A stretch of DNA of 64,000 nucleotides from JAUMBM01 sp964645715 (GTDB lineage Bacteria > Bacteroidota > Bacteroidia > Chitinophagales > Saprospiraceae): NCBI GenBank assembly GCA_964645715.1, contig CAZYAO010000016.1, positions 9,703 through 73,702 on the forward strand, written 5' to 3'. The translations under genes and the position numbers were made by a program. This document shows, piece by piece, positions 33,626 through 41,300 of the stretch; within the stretch, counting starts at the first letter, position 1; each line of letters begins with the position of its first letter. The notes below the pieces were generated by a model. That model did no database searches and was not told the DNA's origin. It saw only the letters and a list, made by a program, of their open reading frames with translations.

Positions 33626-34738
33626 ATGAAATATATGTCAGAGTACAGGGATCCTGTGCTGGTAGAAAAATACCTCAACGAAATTCACAAGCTGGTGACC
33701 CGTCCGTGGAGCATCATGGAGGTTTGTGGCGGACAAACGCACAGTTTGGTCAAGAACGGGCTGATAAAAATGCTGCCTTCGCAGATTAACATGATTCACG
33801 GCCCGGGCTGTCCTGTGTGCGTAACTCCCTTACATTTGATTGACAAGGCTGTGCACCTGGCATTGGAAAAGGGGGTGATTCTGTGTTCGTTTGGGGATAT
33901 GCTGCGCGTGCCGGGTTCGCAGATGAGCTTGTTGGAAGCCAAGGCGCTGGGCGCTGATATTCGTATATTGTATTCACCGCTGGAGGCGGTGAAACTGGCC
34001 AAAGACAACCCGACCCGCGAAGTCGTCTTTTTTGCCGTAGGCTTTGAGACCACGGCGCCTGCCAATGCCCTGTCGGTACTGCACGCAGCCAGAGCGCAGC
34101 TGTCCAATTATTCGATTCTGGCGTCGCATGTGCTGGTGCCACCGGCTATTGAAGCGGTCATTGACGATGAGGAGGCTTCCATCCAGGGATTTCTGGCTGC
34201 CGGCCATGTGTGTACTATTATGGGCATCGATGAGTATTACCCGCTGGTGGACAAGTATAAAGTGCCCGTTGTGGTGACAGGATTCGAGCCGGTTGATATT
34301 GTGCAGGGGATACTTATGGTGGTGAAGCAGTTGGAAAATGGGGAAGCGGTGTTGGAAAATCAGTACGGGCGGGTGGTACGACCTGAGGGCAATCCGGATG
34401 CCATAGCTACCATACGGCAGGTCTTTGAGGTTTCGGATCGCGAGTGGAGAGGAATAGGCAACATTCCGAAGAGTGGTTACCAGGTTCGCGCCGCTTTTGA
34501 ACAATATGATGCCAACAAAAAATTTGCCATAGCCATAGAGAAGGTAGCTGAAAACAGTGAATGTATTGCTGGTCTGGTGCTTAAGGGCATCAAAAAGCCC
34601 TATGAGTGTCCTCAGTTTGGTAAAGGCTGCAGTCCGCAGAAACCGCTGGGTGCGCCCATGGTGAGCAGTGAGGGCGCCTGTGCGGCTTATTATCATTTTT
34701 CCAATGCCGTAGAGCAATGGGCTCAGGGGGAAGCATAG
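33626..34738 (+). CDS. hypD: Hydrogenase maturation protein HypD
   Basis: Fe-S scaffold on which the Fe(CN)2CO cofactor is built together with HypC and HypE. The 370-residue protein has the family motifs MEVCGGQTHSL near residues 31-41, HGPGCPVCVTP near 58-68, FAVGFETTAPAN near 133-144, and C-terminal cysteines for the 4Fe-4S cluster in YECPQFGKGCSP and SEGACAAYY. A good purine-rich ribosome site (AGAGGAGAGG) precedes the ATG at 33626. The NHL-propeller gene starts two bases after its stop. Confidence 0.95.
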   Translation: MKYMSEYRDPVLVEKYLNEIHKLVTRPWSIMEVCGGQTHSLVKNGLIKMLPSQINMIHGPGCPVCVTPLHLIDKAVHLALEKGVILCSFGDMLRVPGSQMSLLEAKALGADIRILYSPLEAVKLAKDNPTREVVFFAVGFETTAPANALSVLHAARAQLSNYSILASHVLVPPAIEAVIDDEEASIQGFLAAGHVCTIMGIDEYYPLVDKYKVPVVVTGFEPVDIVQGILMVVKQLENGEAVLENQYGRVVRPEGNPDAIATIRQVFEVSDREWRGIGNIPKSGYQVRAAFEQYDANKKFAIAIEKVAENSECIAGLVLKGIKKPYECPQFGKGCSPQKPLGAPMVSSEGACAAYYHFSNAVEQWAQGEA

Positions 34739-34740
34739 GT

Positions 34741-35901
34741 ATGGATACTCATTCGACAACAGCGATCAATATCAGCCTGAAAAAGGGGATGCCGGCCGCT
34801 ACAGCAGCAACACTGCCTGCCATTGCGCGCGAGCTCGGCATCTTTCAGGGGGATGCCGGCAACCCGTTTTTGGCACCCCGCGGGGTATTTGTTGCGGCCG
34901 GCATGTTGTTTGTGTCTGACACGGGGCAGAACCGCGTGTTTATATGGAAAAAAATACCTTTAGGGCAAGCCTATGCCCCTCCGGACGTTGTATTGGGGCA
35001 GCAGGAGCTTCAGCATACAGGGCGCAACGCAGGCACATCCGTCAGCGGATCCACGCTGATGTACCCTTCCGGGATCTGGTCCGACGGCAAGCGGCTGGTA
35101 GTAGCGGACGCCTGGAATCACAGGGTGCTCATTTGGCATAGCATGCCGGAGCAGCACGGGCAGGCAGCAGATGTTGTGCTGGGGCAGCCTGATTTTGGGA
35201 GCAACCAGCCCAACGTACACGGAATAGGAGCCTCCCCTTCAGCGCGGTCACTCAATTGGCCTTATGGAGTGTACGTCCATGACGATCGATTGTTTGTGGC
35301 TGATACAGGCAACCGAAGAGTATTGGTGTATAACTCGTTGCCTGTTGAAAACGGCCACCCGGCCGATTTTGTCGTGGGCAAACCATCTTTTGAGGAGCGG
35401 GATTATGAAGGAGAGGATGCCGTGTGGCCGTATGCAGTGAGAATCAGCAGCGAGGGCCGGCTGGCCATCACCGACACCCAGTACTACCGCGTATTGCTGT
35501 GGGATCACTGGCGCGATGCCCTGCGTGAAAAGGCATCGGTCATTATCGGGCAGCCTGATTTGGCCGGCAACGGGCAAAATCAATTTGGCCTTTTCCCACA
35601 GGCGCACACACTCAACTGGTGCTATGATCATTTCTTTTACCGACAGGGGTTGTGGGTAGCAGATACCGGCAATAGCCGTCTCTTGTGGTTTCAGCAATGC
35701 CCCCGCACCCATGGGGCAGCCGCTGACAACCTGATCGGGAAAAGCAATTTTACAACGGGCAGCGAAAATGCCAATACGATTTTTGGCACCGAAAATGACC
35801 TCTATTGGCCTTTTTCTGTCTGTATCGACGAAGCATCCTGCCAGTTGGTGATTGCGGATACCGGCAACCACCGCATCCGTTTCTATGAATTGTTAATTTA
35901 G
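34741..35901 (+). CDS. NHL-repeat beta-propeller of the hydrogenase operon
   Basis: A 386-residue protein with six NHL-type blades and no signal peptide, so cytoplasmic. Blade cores include LFVSDTGQNRVFIW, LVVADAWNHRVLIW, LFVADTGNRRVLVY, LAITDTQYYRVLLW, LWVADTGNSRLLWF and LVIADTGNHRIRFY. NHL propellers mediate protein binding. Placement directly after hypD (two bases) suggests a role in hydrogenase maturation, complex assembly or linkage to the electron acceptor. I recall NHL genes in other group 2a hydrogenase clusters but cannot confirm it here. The ATG at 34741 is chosen over one inside hypD at 34717. Confidence 0.8.
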   Translation: MDTHSTTAINISLKKGMPAATAATLPAIARELGIFQGDAGNPFLAPRGVFVAAGMLFVSDTGQNRVFIWKKIPLGQAYAPPDVVLGQQELQHTGRNAGTSVSGSTLMYPSGIWSDGKRLVVADAWNHRVLIWHSMPEQHGQAADVVLGQPDFGSNQPNVHGIGASPSARSLNWPYGVYVHDDRLFVADTGNRRVLVYNSLPVENGHPADFVVGKPSFEERDYEGEDAVWPYAVRISSEGRLAITDTQYYRVLLWDHWRDALREKASVIIGQPDLAGNGQNQFGLFPQAHTLNWCYDHFFYRQGLWVADTGNSRLLWFQQCPRTHGAAADNLIGKSNFTTGSENANTIFGTENDLYWPFSVCIDEASCQLVIADTGNHRIRFYELLI

Positions 35902-35911
35902 CGGACAGTAT

Positions 35912-36142
35912 ATGACAGATGAAGAGATACTGGAACAGTTTGACCCCAAGGAACTGCTGATGTTGGTACTCAGGGGGATGGATATTGTGGTCATCCGCGA
36001 GGAGGGTCAGCAGGTGGAGGTGGAAAATGGCTATACCATAGAAGTAGAGGGAAAATCACTCTACAAGTTATGCTACCGGAATCAGGTAGTTGCTCCATTT
36101 GCAGATGTCGTAGAAATGTGTGGCTTCATCAAACTCGGCTGA
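35912..36142 (+). CDS. 76-residue protein of the hyp operon, unknown function
   Basis: A small acidic protein (MTDEEILEQFDPKELLMLVL...) with one helix-rich N-terminus and a short beta section (VVIREEGQQVEVENGYTIEV) followed by VEMCGFIKLG. Ten bases separate it from the NHL gene and three bases from the DUF151 gene, so it is translated within the operon. No family is recognised. Two cysteines (54 and 70) are too far apart for a CxxC metal site. Confidence 0.6.
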   Translation: MTDEEILEQFDPKELLMLVLRGMDIVVIREEGQQVEVENGYTIEVEGKSLYKLCYRNQVVAPFADVVEMCGFIKLG

Positions 36143-36145
36143 TGC

Positions 36146-36712
36146 ATGGAAGAAAAAGTGGAACTGTCGATTATTGCGCTTGCTAAGAGCCAGACTTCGG
36201 ACAACAACTATGTTGTAGCGCTGGAAGATGAGCAAAGCAAAAAGCGACTTATCATTCTCATTGGGCAGGCAGAGGCGCAGTACATCGGTATTGTACTGGA
36301 AAAACTGAATACCAAACGGCCGATGACACATGACTTATTGGCTGCAACTATTGAAAAGCTTGGTGGTCGGGTCGCGTATATTTACATCCACAGTCTGACG
36401 GACAACATTTACATAGCGGATATCTGCCTGATTGACCGTGAGGGGAACATGTTTTGTATGGATGCGCGTGCCTCGGATGCACTTGCCCAGGCAGTCAAGA
36501 ACAGTGTGCCCATCTATACCAATCAGCAACTGCTCAATGACAGCAGTTACCTCAACGAGATCTATGTGAAAGAGAGCAACAAGACCTCTTTTACCGATTA
36601 CACCCTGGAGGAGCTCGAAGAATTGCTGCAGAAGGTACTCAGAAAGGAGGACTACGAGAGTGCCATCCGCATTCGGGAGACCATTCGGCGGAAACGCAAA
36701 GAAAACTTGTAA
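36146..36712 (+). CDS. DUF151 / bifunctional nuclease family protein with UVR-like tail
   Basis: 188 residues. The DUF151 domain covers about 5-130 (LIILIGQAEAQYIGIVLEKL, RPMTHDLLAATIEKLGG, ARASDALAQAVKNSVPIYT). The tail at about 150-185 (YTLEELEELLQKVLRKEDYE) resembles a UVR motif, a common pairing in this family. Plant and bacterial members have been reported as nucleases; the general role in bacteria is unclear. Finding it three bases after a hyp-operon orphan and two bases before hypA is unexpected, since Bacteroidota usually carry a housekeeping copy elsewhere. A hydrogenase-dedicated paralogue is my inference. Confidence 0.82.
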   Translation: MEEKVELSIIALAKSQTSDNNYVVALEDEQSKKRLIILIGQAEAQYIGIVLEKLNTKRPMTHDLLAATIEKLGGRVAYIYIHSLTDNIYIADICLIDREGNMFCMDARASDALAQAVKNSVPIYTNQQLLNDSSYLNEIYVKESNKTSFTDYTLEELEELLQKVLRKEDYESAIRIRETIRRKRKENL

Positions 36713-36714
36713 GT

Positions 36715-36884
36715 ATGCACGAAATATCCCTGGTAAGAAATATTTTTAATACATTGCGAAGCGAGTTTACAGAAGCGGAAATAAACAGCATTCGACGCAT
36801 CAACCTGACGGCGGGCGTCCTCTCTAACGTTGAGCCCCGGCTGATGCAAAACGCGTTTGAAGCAGTGATTGCCACTGAGCTGCC
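36715..36884 (+). CDS. hypA: Hydrogenase nickel chaperone HypA (5' part; cut by assembly gap)
   Basis: The first 56 codons are present. MHEISLVRNIFNTL at the start contains the nickel-binding His2-Glu3 of HypA, and LTAGVLSNVEPRLMQNAFEAV is the conserved alpha/beta core. The zinc-binding CxxC pairs lie beyond the gap. HypA passes nickel to the large subunit with HypB. The gene starts two bases after the DUF151 stop. The rest of it, and probably hypE, would lie in or beyond the 100-N gap. Confidence 0.88.
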
Positions 36885-36984
36885 NNNNNNNNNNNNNNNN
36901 NNNNNNNNNNNNNNNNNNNNNNNNNNNNNNNNNNNNNNNNNNNNNNNNNNNNNNNNNNNNNNNNNNNNNNNNNNNNNNNNNNNN
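36885..36984. other. Assembly gap (100 N)
   Basis: Exactly 100 ambiguous bases. hypA is cut on the left and the convergently placed sterol-desaturase-like gene on the right, so unknown sequence is missing and the physical linkage across it relies on scaffolding. Confidence 0.99.
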
Positions 36985-37697
36985 TCTAGCAGACTGTAGG
37001 TGCCAAAAAGCCTGTCCCAGATAGAGAAGATGTTGCCATAATTGCTGTCTGTGTACGGGAGGCGGTAGTGATGGTGCACCCGATGCATAGCGGGGGTTAC
37101 AATCAGCCAGCCCAGCGTGCGGTTGAGCCAGCCGGGAACGCGGATATTGGCGTGATTGAACTGTGACATAGCCGCAGACATAGACTGGTACAGCATAACG
37201 GTATACACAGGCGCACCGCTGACAATGACAGCCAGGGTAGTAAATACGAAGCGCACAACACTTTCACCCGGGTGATGGCGGTTGGCAGAGCTGGCATCGA
37301 CATGTGTATCTGTGTGATGAATCAGGTGAAACCGCCACATCCAGCGCACTTTGTGCTGCACCCAATGGACAAACCAGGCACCAATGAGATCTAGCAACAG
37401 CAAGCCCAGCAGAATCTCCAGCCAGAGCGGCAGCGAAGGCAGCCACTGCAAAATGCCGACATGCCTACTGGCCACAAAATCGCTGCTAAAGAGCAGGATA
37501 CCCGCCATGACGAAGTTGACGAGTACCGTTGTCAACGTAAAGACCAAATTGGTACCCAAGTGCCGCCAACGATGATAATCCCAGCGGAACATAGGTGCGG
37601 CCGTTTCCAGCAGCATGAAAAAAGTTAGGCCTCCGATGAGGATGGCGGAGCGATGCGCGGAGGGTATATTTGAAAAGTAATCGGCCAGAAAATCCAT
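36985..37697 (-). CDS. Sterol desaturase / fatty-acid hydroxylase superfamily membrane protein (3' end lost in gap)
   Basis: A di-iron membrane oxygenase of which 237 codons are visible. Start is the ATG at 37697 (MDFLADYFSNIPSAH). Four hydrophobic spans are visible (for example LTTVLVNFVMAGILLF and LEILLGLLLLDLIGAW). The histidine boxes HWVQHKVRW, FHLIHHTDTHVDAS and MHRVHHHYRLPY are in the right order for the superfamily. Substrate is unknown; Bacteroidota members hydroxylate lipids or act in carotenoid-like pathways. The C-terminal end runs into the 100-N gap, and an apparent longer frame across the gap is spurious. Confidence 0.82.
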
Positions 37698-37891
37698 ACA
37701 GCAGCGGTTAAAATTTTTGCAGGCAACGAAATTAGGCAATCGGCGGGGTAATTGCCTTTTCAACAAGCAAAAATTTTTTCATTTACGGACTTATCCGTTT
37801 TTTTACACAATTCTACAGACATTGGCAACACGGGCTGCATCCTTAAAAAGGGAGGGATATACAAAGAATAGCAAAAAAACAACGTTAAATT

Positions 37892-37922
37892 TTTGTAGAA
37901 ATCACAGAAAGCAATATCTTTG
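37892..37922 (+). promoter_or_regulatory. tRNA-Lys promoter (TTTG-N19-TATCTTTG)
   Basis: The -33 box TTTG at 37892-37895 and -7 box TATCTTTG at 37915-37922 are 19 bases apart. Transcription would begin near 37929, giving a 5' leader of about 17 bases before the mature tRNA. Confidence 0.65.
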
Positions 37923-37945
37923 CATCGCCTTTGAAAAAGGGTACT

Positions 37946-38018
37946 GATTCGGTAGCTCAGTCGGTAGAGCAATACACTTTTAATGTATGGGTCCTGGGTT
38001 CGAATCCCAGCCGAATCA
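37946..38018 (+). tRNA. tRNA-Lys (anticodon TTT)
   Basis: 73 bases with a perfect cloverleaf. Acceptor GATTCGG pairs with CCGAATC, D-arm GCTC/GAGC, anticodon stem ATACA/TGTAT around loop CTTTTAA (anticodon TTT), and T-arm CTGGG/CCCAG around TTCGAAT. The discriminator is A at 38018 and CCA is not encoded. The last three bases overlap the stop codon of folB on the opposite strand. Confidence 0.96.
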
Positions 38019-38456
38019 CTCAAAGTCTGGCCACCAGCGTTGGTTGCCGGACTTTTTTATTTTATCCTCATCCTTTTTGGCAGTTTCGGGACCTGTATAC
38101 ATATCGCCGATGCGGAGCTGTATGAAGGCAGCGTCGATGGTGCCGCCCATGGGAGGGTTACATTTTCTGAGTCGTATTTCAGCACCTTCGATATCGGGAA
38201 ATTGCTCTTTGATTCTGTGCAGAATTCGCAGGGCGAGCGTTTCGATTAGCTGCGCGGGTTCTTTCATTTCGATCTTTAACAGGCGATAGAGCGTTTCGTA
38301 ATTGACTGTCTGGTGGAGATCGTCCTGTTGGCCGGCCTCTACAACGGGAATGGAGACGGACAGATCGATGATGAATGCGGTACCCAGTAGTTGTTCTTCC
38401 GGGTAGTAGCCATGCGGGCCGCGGAGGCGAACGCCTTCCAATCCGATGATTGCCAT
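38016..38456 (-). CDS. folB: Dihydroneopterin aldolase FolB
   Basis: Converts 7,8-dihydroneopterin to 6-hydroxymethyl-dihydropterin in folate synthesis. The 146-residue protein has LRGPHGYYPEEQLLGTAFII near residues 11-30, VNYETLYRLLKIEM near 51-64, LIETLALRILHRI near 70-82, and the typical C-terminal RLRKCNPPMGGTID. The family normally ends about residue 120. The last 20 residues or so (from AKKDEDKIKKS) are encoded by the antisense of the tRNA-Lys terminator hairpin, so the tail is probably a by-product of the overlap rather than functional. The TGA stop lies on the tRNA 3' end. Confidence 0.9.
   Translation of the reverse strand: MAIIGLEGVRLRGPHGYYPEEQLLGTAFIIDLSVSIPVVEAGQQDDLHQTVNYETLYRLLKIEMKEPAQLIETLALRILHRIKEQFPDIEGAEIRLRKCNPPMGGTIDAAFIQLRIGDMYTGPETAKKDEDKIKKSGNQRWWPDFE
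38022..38058 (+). terminator. tRNA-Lys terminator, embedded antisense in folB
   Basis: A hairpin of 14 pairs (one wobble, one mismatch) with loop GCGT, four bases after the tRNA, followed by a T-run. The same bases encode the last residues of FolB on the other strand. Confidence 0.7.
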
Positions 38457-38566
38457 GTGAATTGCTGATTTTTATACGTAGGAAGAATACTGTTGACAAA
38501 GGTAGTTATTGCAGCCAGCTTGGAATAAAATATTTCGCTGCTGCTGTTGGTACAGTGAATTCCGCG

Positions 38567-38608
38567 CCAAATACTTTTTGGCGGTGCAGGCCGCCAAAAA
38601 GTGTTTGG
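38567..38608. repeat. 18-bp hairpin with GGCGG/CCGCC core ahead of the PBP1A gene
   Basis: CCAAATACTTTTTGGCGG (38567-38584) pairs with 38591-38608 with a single wobble, loop of six. No T-run follows on either strand. It lies in the 261-base gap between the divergent folB and PBP genes and is one of the GGCGGC/GCCGCC-core hairpins of the window. Confidence 0.6.
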
Positions 38609-38717
38609 AGACAGCCTTCCAATGTGCGTAAAAATTCGTATCTTCGCTGTCTGAAAATATAAGCAATCTCTGGTGCGAGCCTGCCCGTCCGTGAGCAGAG
38701 AGAGGAAATTCTACTAT

Positions 38718-41228
38718 ATGCGCAAACTGTTCAATCGGCTGATAAACAGCACTGACCATCCACACTACAAGTCTGTTGTGTTGTTGATGTGGCGGCTGTT
38801 GTTGGGAGGAGTTATCCTGGTGCTGCTGCTATTTATCATATTATCGTTTACGAAGCTGCCTTCGGTAGCGGAGTTGGAGAATCCCCGCAGCAACCAGGCA
38901 TCACAAGTCCTCAGTGATGACGGTACGGTGCTGGGCAAATACTACACAGAAAACAGGGTACAGGTAGAGTATAAAGATTTGTCCCCACACCTCGTCAATG
39001 CGTTGATAGCTACGGAGGACAAGCGTTTCATGGATCATTCCGGTATTGATTTTGTGGGTGCTGTACGCGCCATTGTGTTTCTTGGAAGCCGGGGTGGCGG
39101 CAGTACGATTACCCAACAGCTTGCCAAGCAACTTTTTACTGTGCAGGTTTCTGACAACATTGTCGAGCGCATCATACAGAAGCTCAAGGAGTGGATTATT
39201 GCGGTACAATTGGAGCGCAGGTATACCAAGGAGGAGATCATAGCACTCTACCTCAATCGCTATGATTTTATCAATGGTGCGCAAGGTATACGTGCAGCGA
39301 GTGAGATTTATTTCAACACGCACCCCAAAGATTTGGCTGTACAGGATGCGGCTTTGTTGGTGGGTATGCTTAAAAATGCCTCTTCGTATAACCCACTCCG
39401 TCGTCCGGAATTGGCGCTACAAAGGCGGTCTGTGGTGCTTAAACAGATGGTTACCAGTAAATTTATCACGGAGGCGGAGTATCGTCAGCTGATACGCAAA
39501 CCCATAGGACTACAGTATACACGACAAACGCACACGGATGGGCTGGCGCCGTATATGCGCATGGAGCTGGGCAAACAGCTGCGGCAGCTGCTCAGTCAGC
39601 CGGAGTACAGGAAGCCGGATGGCAGTATGTACGATCTTTATCGCGATGGTCTGCGCATTTATACCAGCATCAATGCTGATATGCAGCGCATTGCTGAAGA
39701 GGAGATGGAAAAGCACATGGCTCAGCTCCAGCGGGTATTTTTTACCCACTGGAAGGGCAGAGATCCCTGGACATACGACAATGCGTCTTCTACCACCAAG
39801 GTTCCTGTTGAGCGGCGCGAACTGGAGTTTACGCTTTACCTGCGTGCGTCGGAGCGCTACCAGAAACTCCGGGTGGAGTATCTGGCGGAGATTATTACAG
39901 CATTGGAGGAAGAGACAGGTGTGCGTTTCCACGAAGATGACAGAGAGATTGAGCGCATTCTGCGCGAAAAGCAGAACCCTGGCCATTTTGACAAGCTCAT
40001 CAAGGCGAAGCTGATATCGGAAGAGCTCGCAGACCGTTACAGCCGGGTGCTGCAAAGCGACAGGCTGCCTACGCTCGAGCGGCAGTGGGCTGCCTTGCAG
40101 GCGGCTGCAAAACGCAGCTTTAATACGCCGATACCTATGCGGGTTTTTGCTTACAATGACAGGCATGCTATAGACACCGTTATGAGCCCGCGCGACTCCC
40201 TGAAGTACCTCAGTATGTTTCTGCAGACGGGTATTATGGCGGTTGAGCCGTCATCCGGCGAGGTAAAAGTATGGGTAGGCGGTATCAATCACGAATGGTT
40301 TCAGTACGATCACGTCAACCGGGAGACTCGCCGGCAGGTGGGATCTACTTTCAAGCCTTTTGTCTACGCGACAGCCATCGCCATGCAGGGGCTTAGTCCC
40401 TGCTTTGAGGTAGTTGACCGGCCGGTGACCATTGGTCCGGGCGAGGGCGAGTTTGGGCTGATCAAAGCCTGGACGCCCCGCAACGCTGACGGGGACTATA
40501 CCGGCAACTCATATACCCTTTTTGAGGCACTCAACAAATCGGTCAATACGGTTTCTGCTTACTTGATGAAAGAACTTGGCAGTCCGGAACCTGTGCGTAC
40601 ACTAGCGGCGCAGATGGGCATCAACAAATCGGTACTGCCCTCATCTCCGTCTATTTGTCTGGGTTCCGTAGATCTGTCGGTAGAAGAGATGACGGGGGCT
40701 TATGCGACATTTATCAACAATGGCATTTATGCCAAACCCATGCTGTTGTTGCGGGTAGAGGACCGATTCGGCAATATCATCTACGAATCCCTGCCGGAAG
40801 AAAACCTGGCACTCAGTCCGGCCTACAACTATACCATGGTGACCATGCTGGAGAAAGCCCTTACCAACCGGGGCAAGGTATTGGGACCTGTGGGCGGTAA
40901 AACAGGAACGACCAACGACTATGCAGACGGTTGGTTTATGGGGATTACACCCAAGCTTGTGGTGGGTACTTGGGTTGGAGGCGATAAACGCTGGATAGCC
41001 TTCCGGGATCTGACCTACGGGCAGGGATCCCGCATGGCAAGGCCTTTTTTCCTGTCTTTCATTGAGCGGCTGCAGAATGATCCTGCGATTAACTGGGATA
41101 AGACGGCCACCTTTTACAAACCGCCGGGGGATTTGGGCATTGAACTAGATTGCAATGCATACAGAGGAGCGCTCAACAGCGATGCTGCATTTGATCGACG
41201 CATCGATAACCAGCCGGATTTTGACTGA
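38718..41228 (+). CDS. Class A penicillin-binding protein (PBP1A-type transglycosylase/transpeptidase)
   Basis: Polymerises and crosslinks peptidoglycan at the outer face of the inner membrane. After a cytoplasmic stretch and one membrane span (about residues 20-45), the GT51 domain shows IATEDKRFMDHSGID with the catalytic Glu, GGGSTITQQLAKQLF and RRYTKEEIIALYLNRYDF. The transpeptidase domain shows GSTFKPFVYA (active-site SxxK), KSVNTVSAYL (SxN) and VGGKTGTTNDYADGW (KTG). A charged helical insert sits between the domains at about 330-480. The ATG at 38718 is preferred over upstream in-frame codons at 38673. 836 residues is within the family range. Confidence 0.93.
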   Translation: MRKLFNRLINSTDHPHYKSVVLLMWRLLLGGVILVLLLFIILSFTKLPSVAELENPRSNQASQVLSDDGTVLGKYYTENRVQVEYKDLSPHLVNALIATEDKRFMDHSGIDFVGAVRAIVFLGSRGGGSTITQQLAKQLFTVQVSDNIVERIIQKLKEWIIAVQLERRYTKEEIIALYLNRYDFINGAQGIRAASEIYFNTHPKDLAVQDAALLVGMLKNASSYNPLRRPELALQRRSVVLKQMVTSKFITEAEYRQLIRKPIGLQYTRQTHTDGLAPYMRMELGKQLRQLLSQPEYRKPDGSMYDLYRDGLRIYTSINADMQRIAEEEMEKHMAQLQRVFFTHWKGRDPWTYDNASSTTKVPVERRELEFTLYLRASERYQKLRVEYLAEIITALEEETGVRFHEDDREIERILREKQNPGHFDKLIKAKLISEELADRYSRVLQSDRLPTLERQWAALQAAAKRSFNTPIPMRVFAYNDRHAIDTVMSPRDSLKYLSMFLQTGIMAVEPSSGEVKVWVGGINHEWFQYDHVNRETRRQVGSTFKPFVYATAIAMQGLSPCFEVVDRPVTIGPGEGEFGLIKAWTPRNADGDYTGNSYTLFEALNKSVNTVSAYLMKELGSPEPVRTLAAQMGINKSVLPSSPSICLGSVDLSVEEMTGAYATFINNGIYAKPMLLLRVEDRFGNIIYESLPEENLALSPAYNYTMVTMLEKALTNRGKVLGPVGGKTGTTNDYADGWFMGITPKLVVGTWVGGDKRWIAFRDLTYGQGSRMARPFFLSFIERLQNDPAINWDKTATFYKPPGDLGIELDCNAYRGALNSDAAFDRRIDNQPDFD

Positions 41229-41300
41229 TAACATAGTATGTTCGGCGGCTGAAAAAACAGCAGGGATGCTGCATTTACTATTTTTCGCTAATTTTATTGC

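Noticed and set aside
37734..37757. Possible terminator hairpin AGGCAAT/ATTGCCT followed by TTT
   Set aside because: Only 7 bp with a 10-base loop, and no plus-strand gene upstream that would use it.
36639..37766. Minus-strand frame joining the sterol-desaturase-like protein to sequence antisense of hypA and DUF151
   Set aside because: It crosses the second 100-N gap; the part left of the gap is antisense to clear hyp-operon genes.
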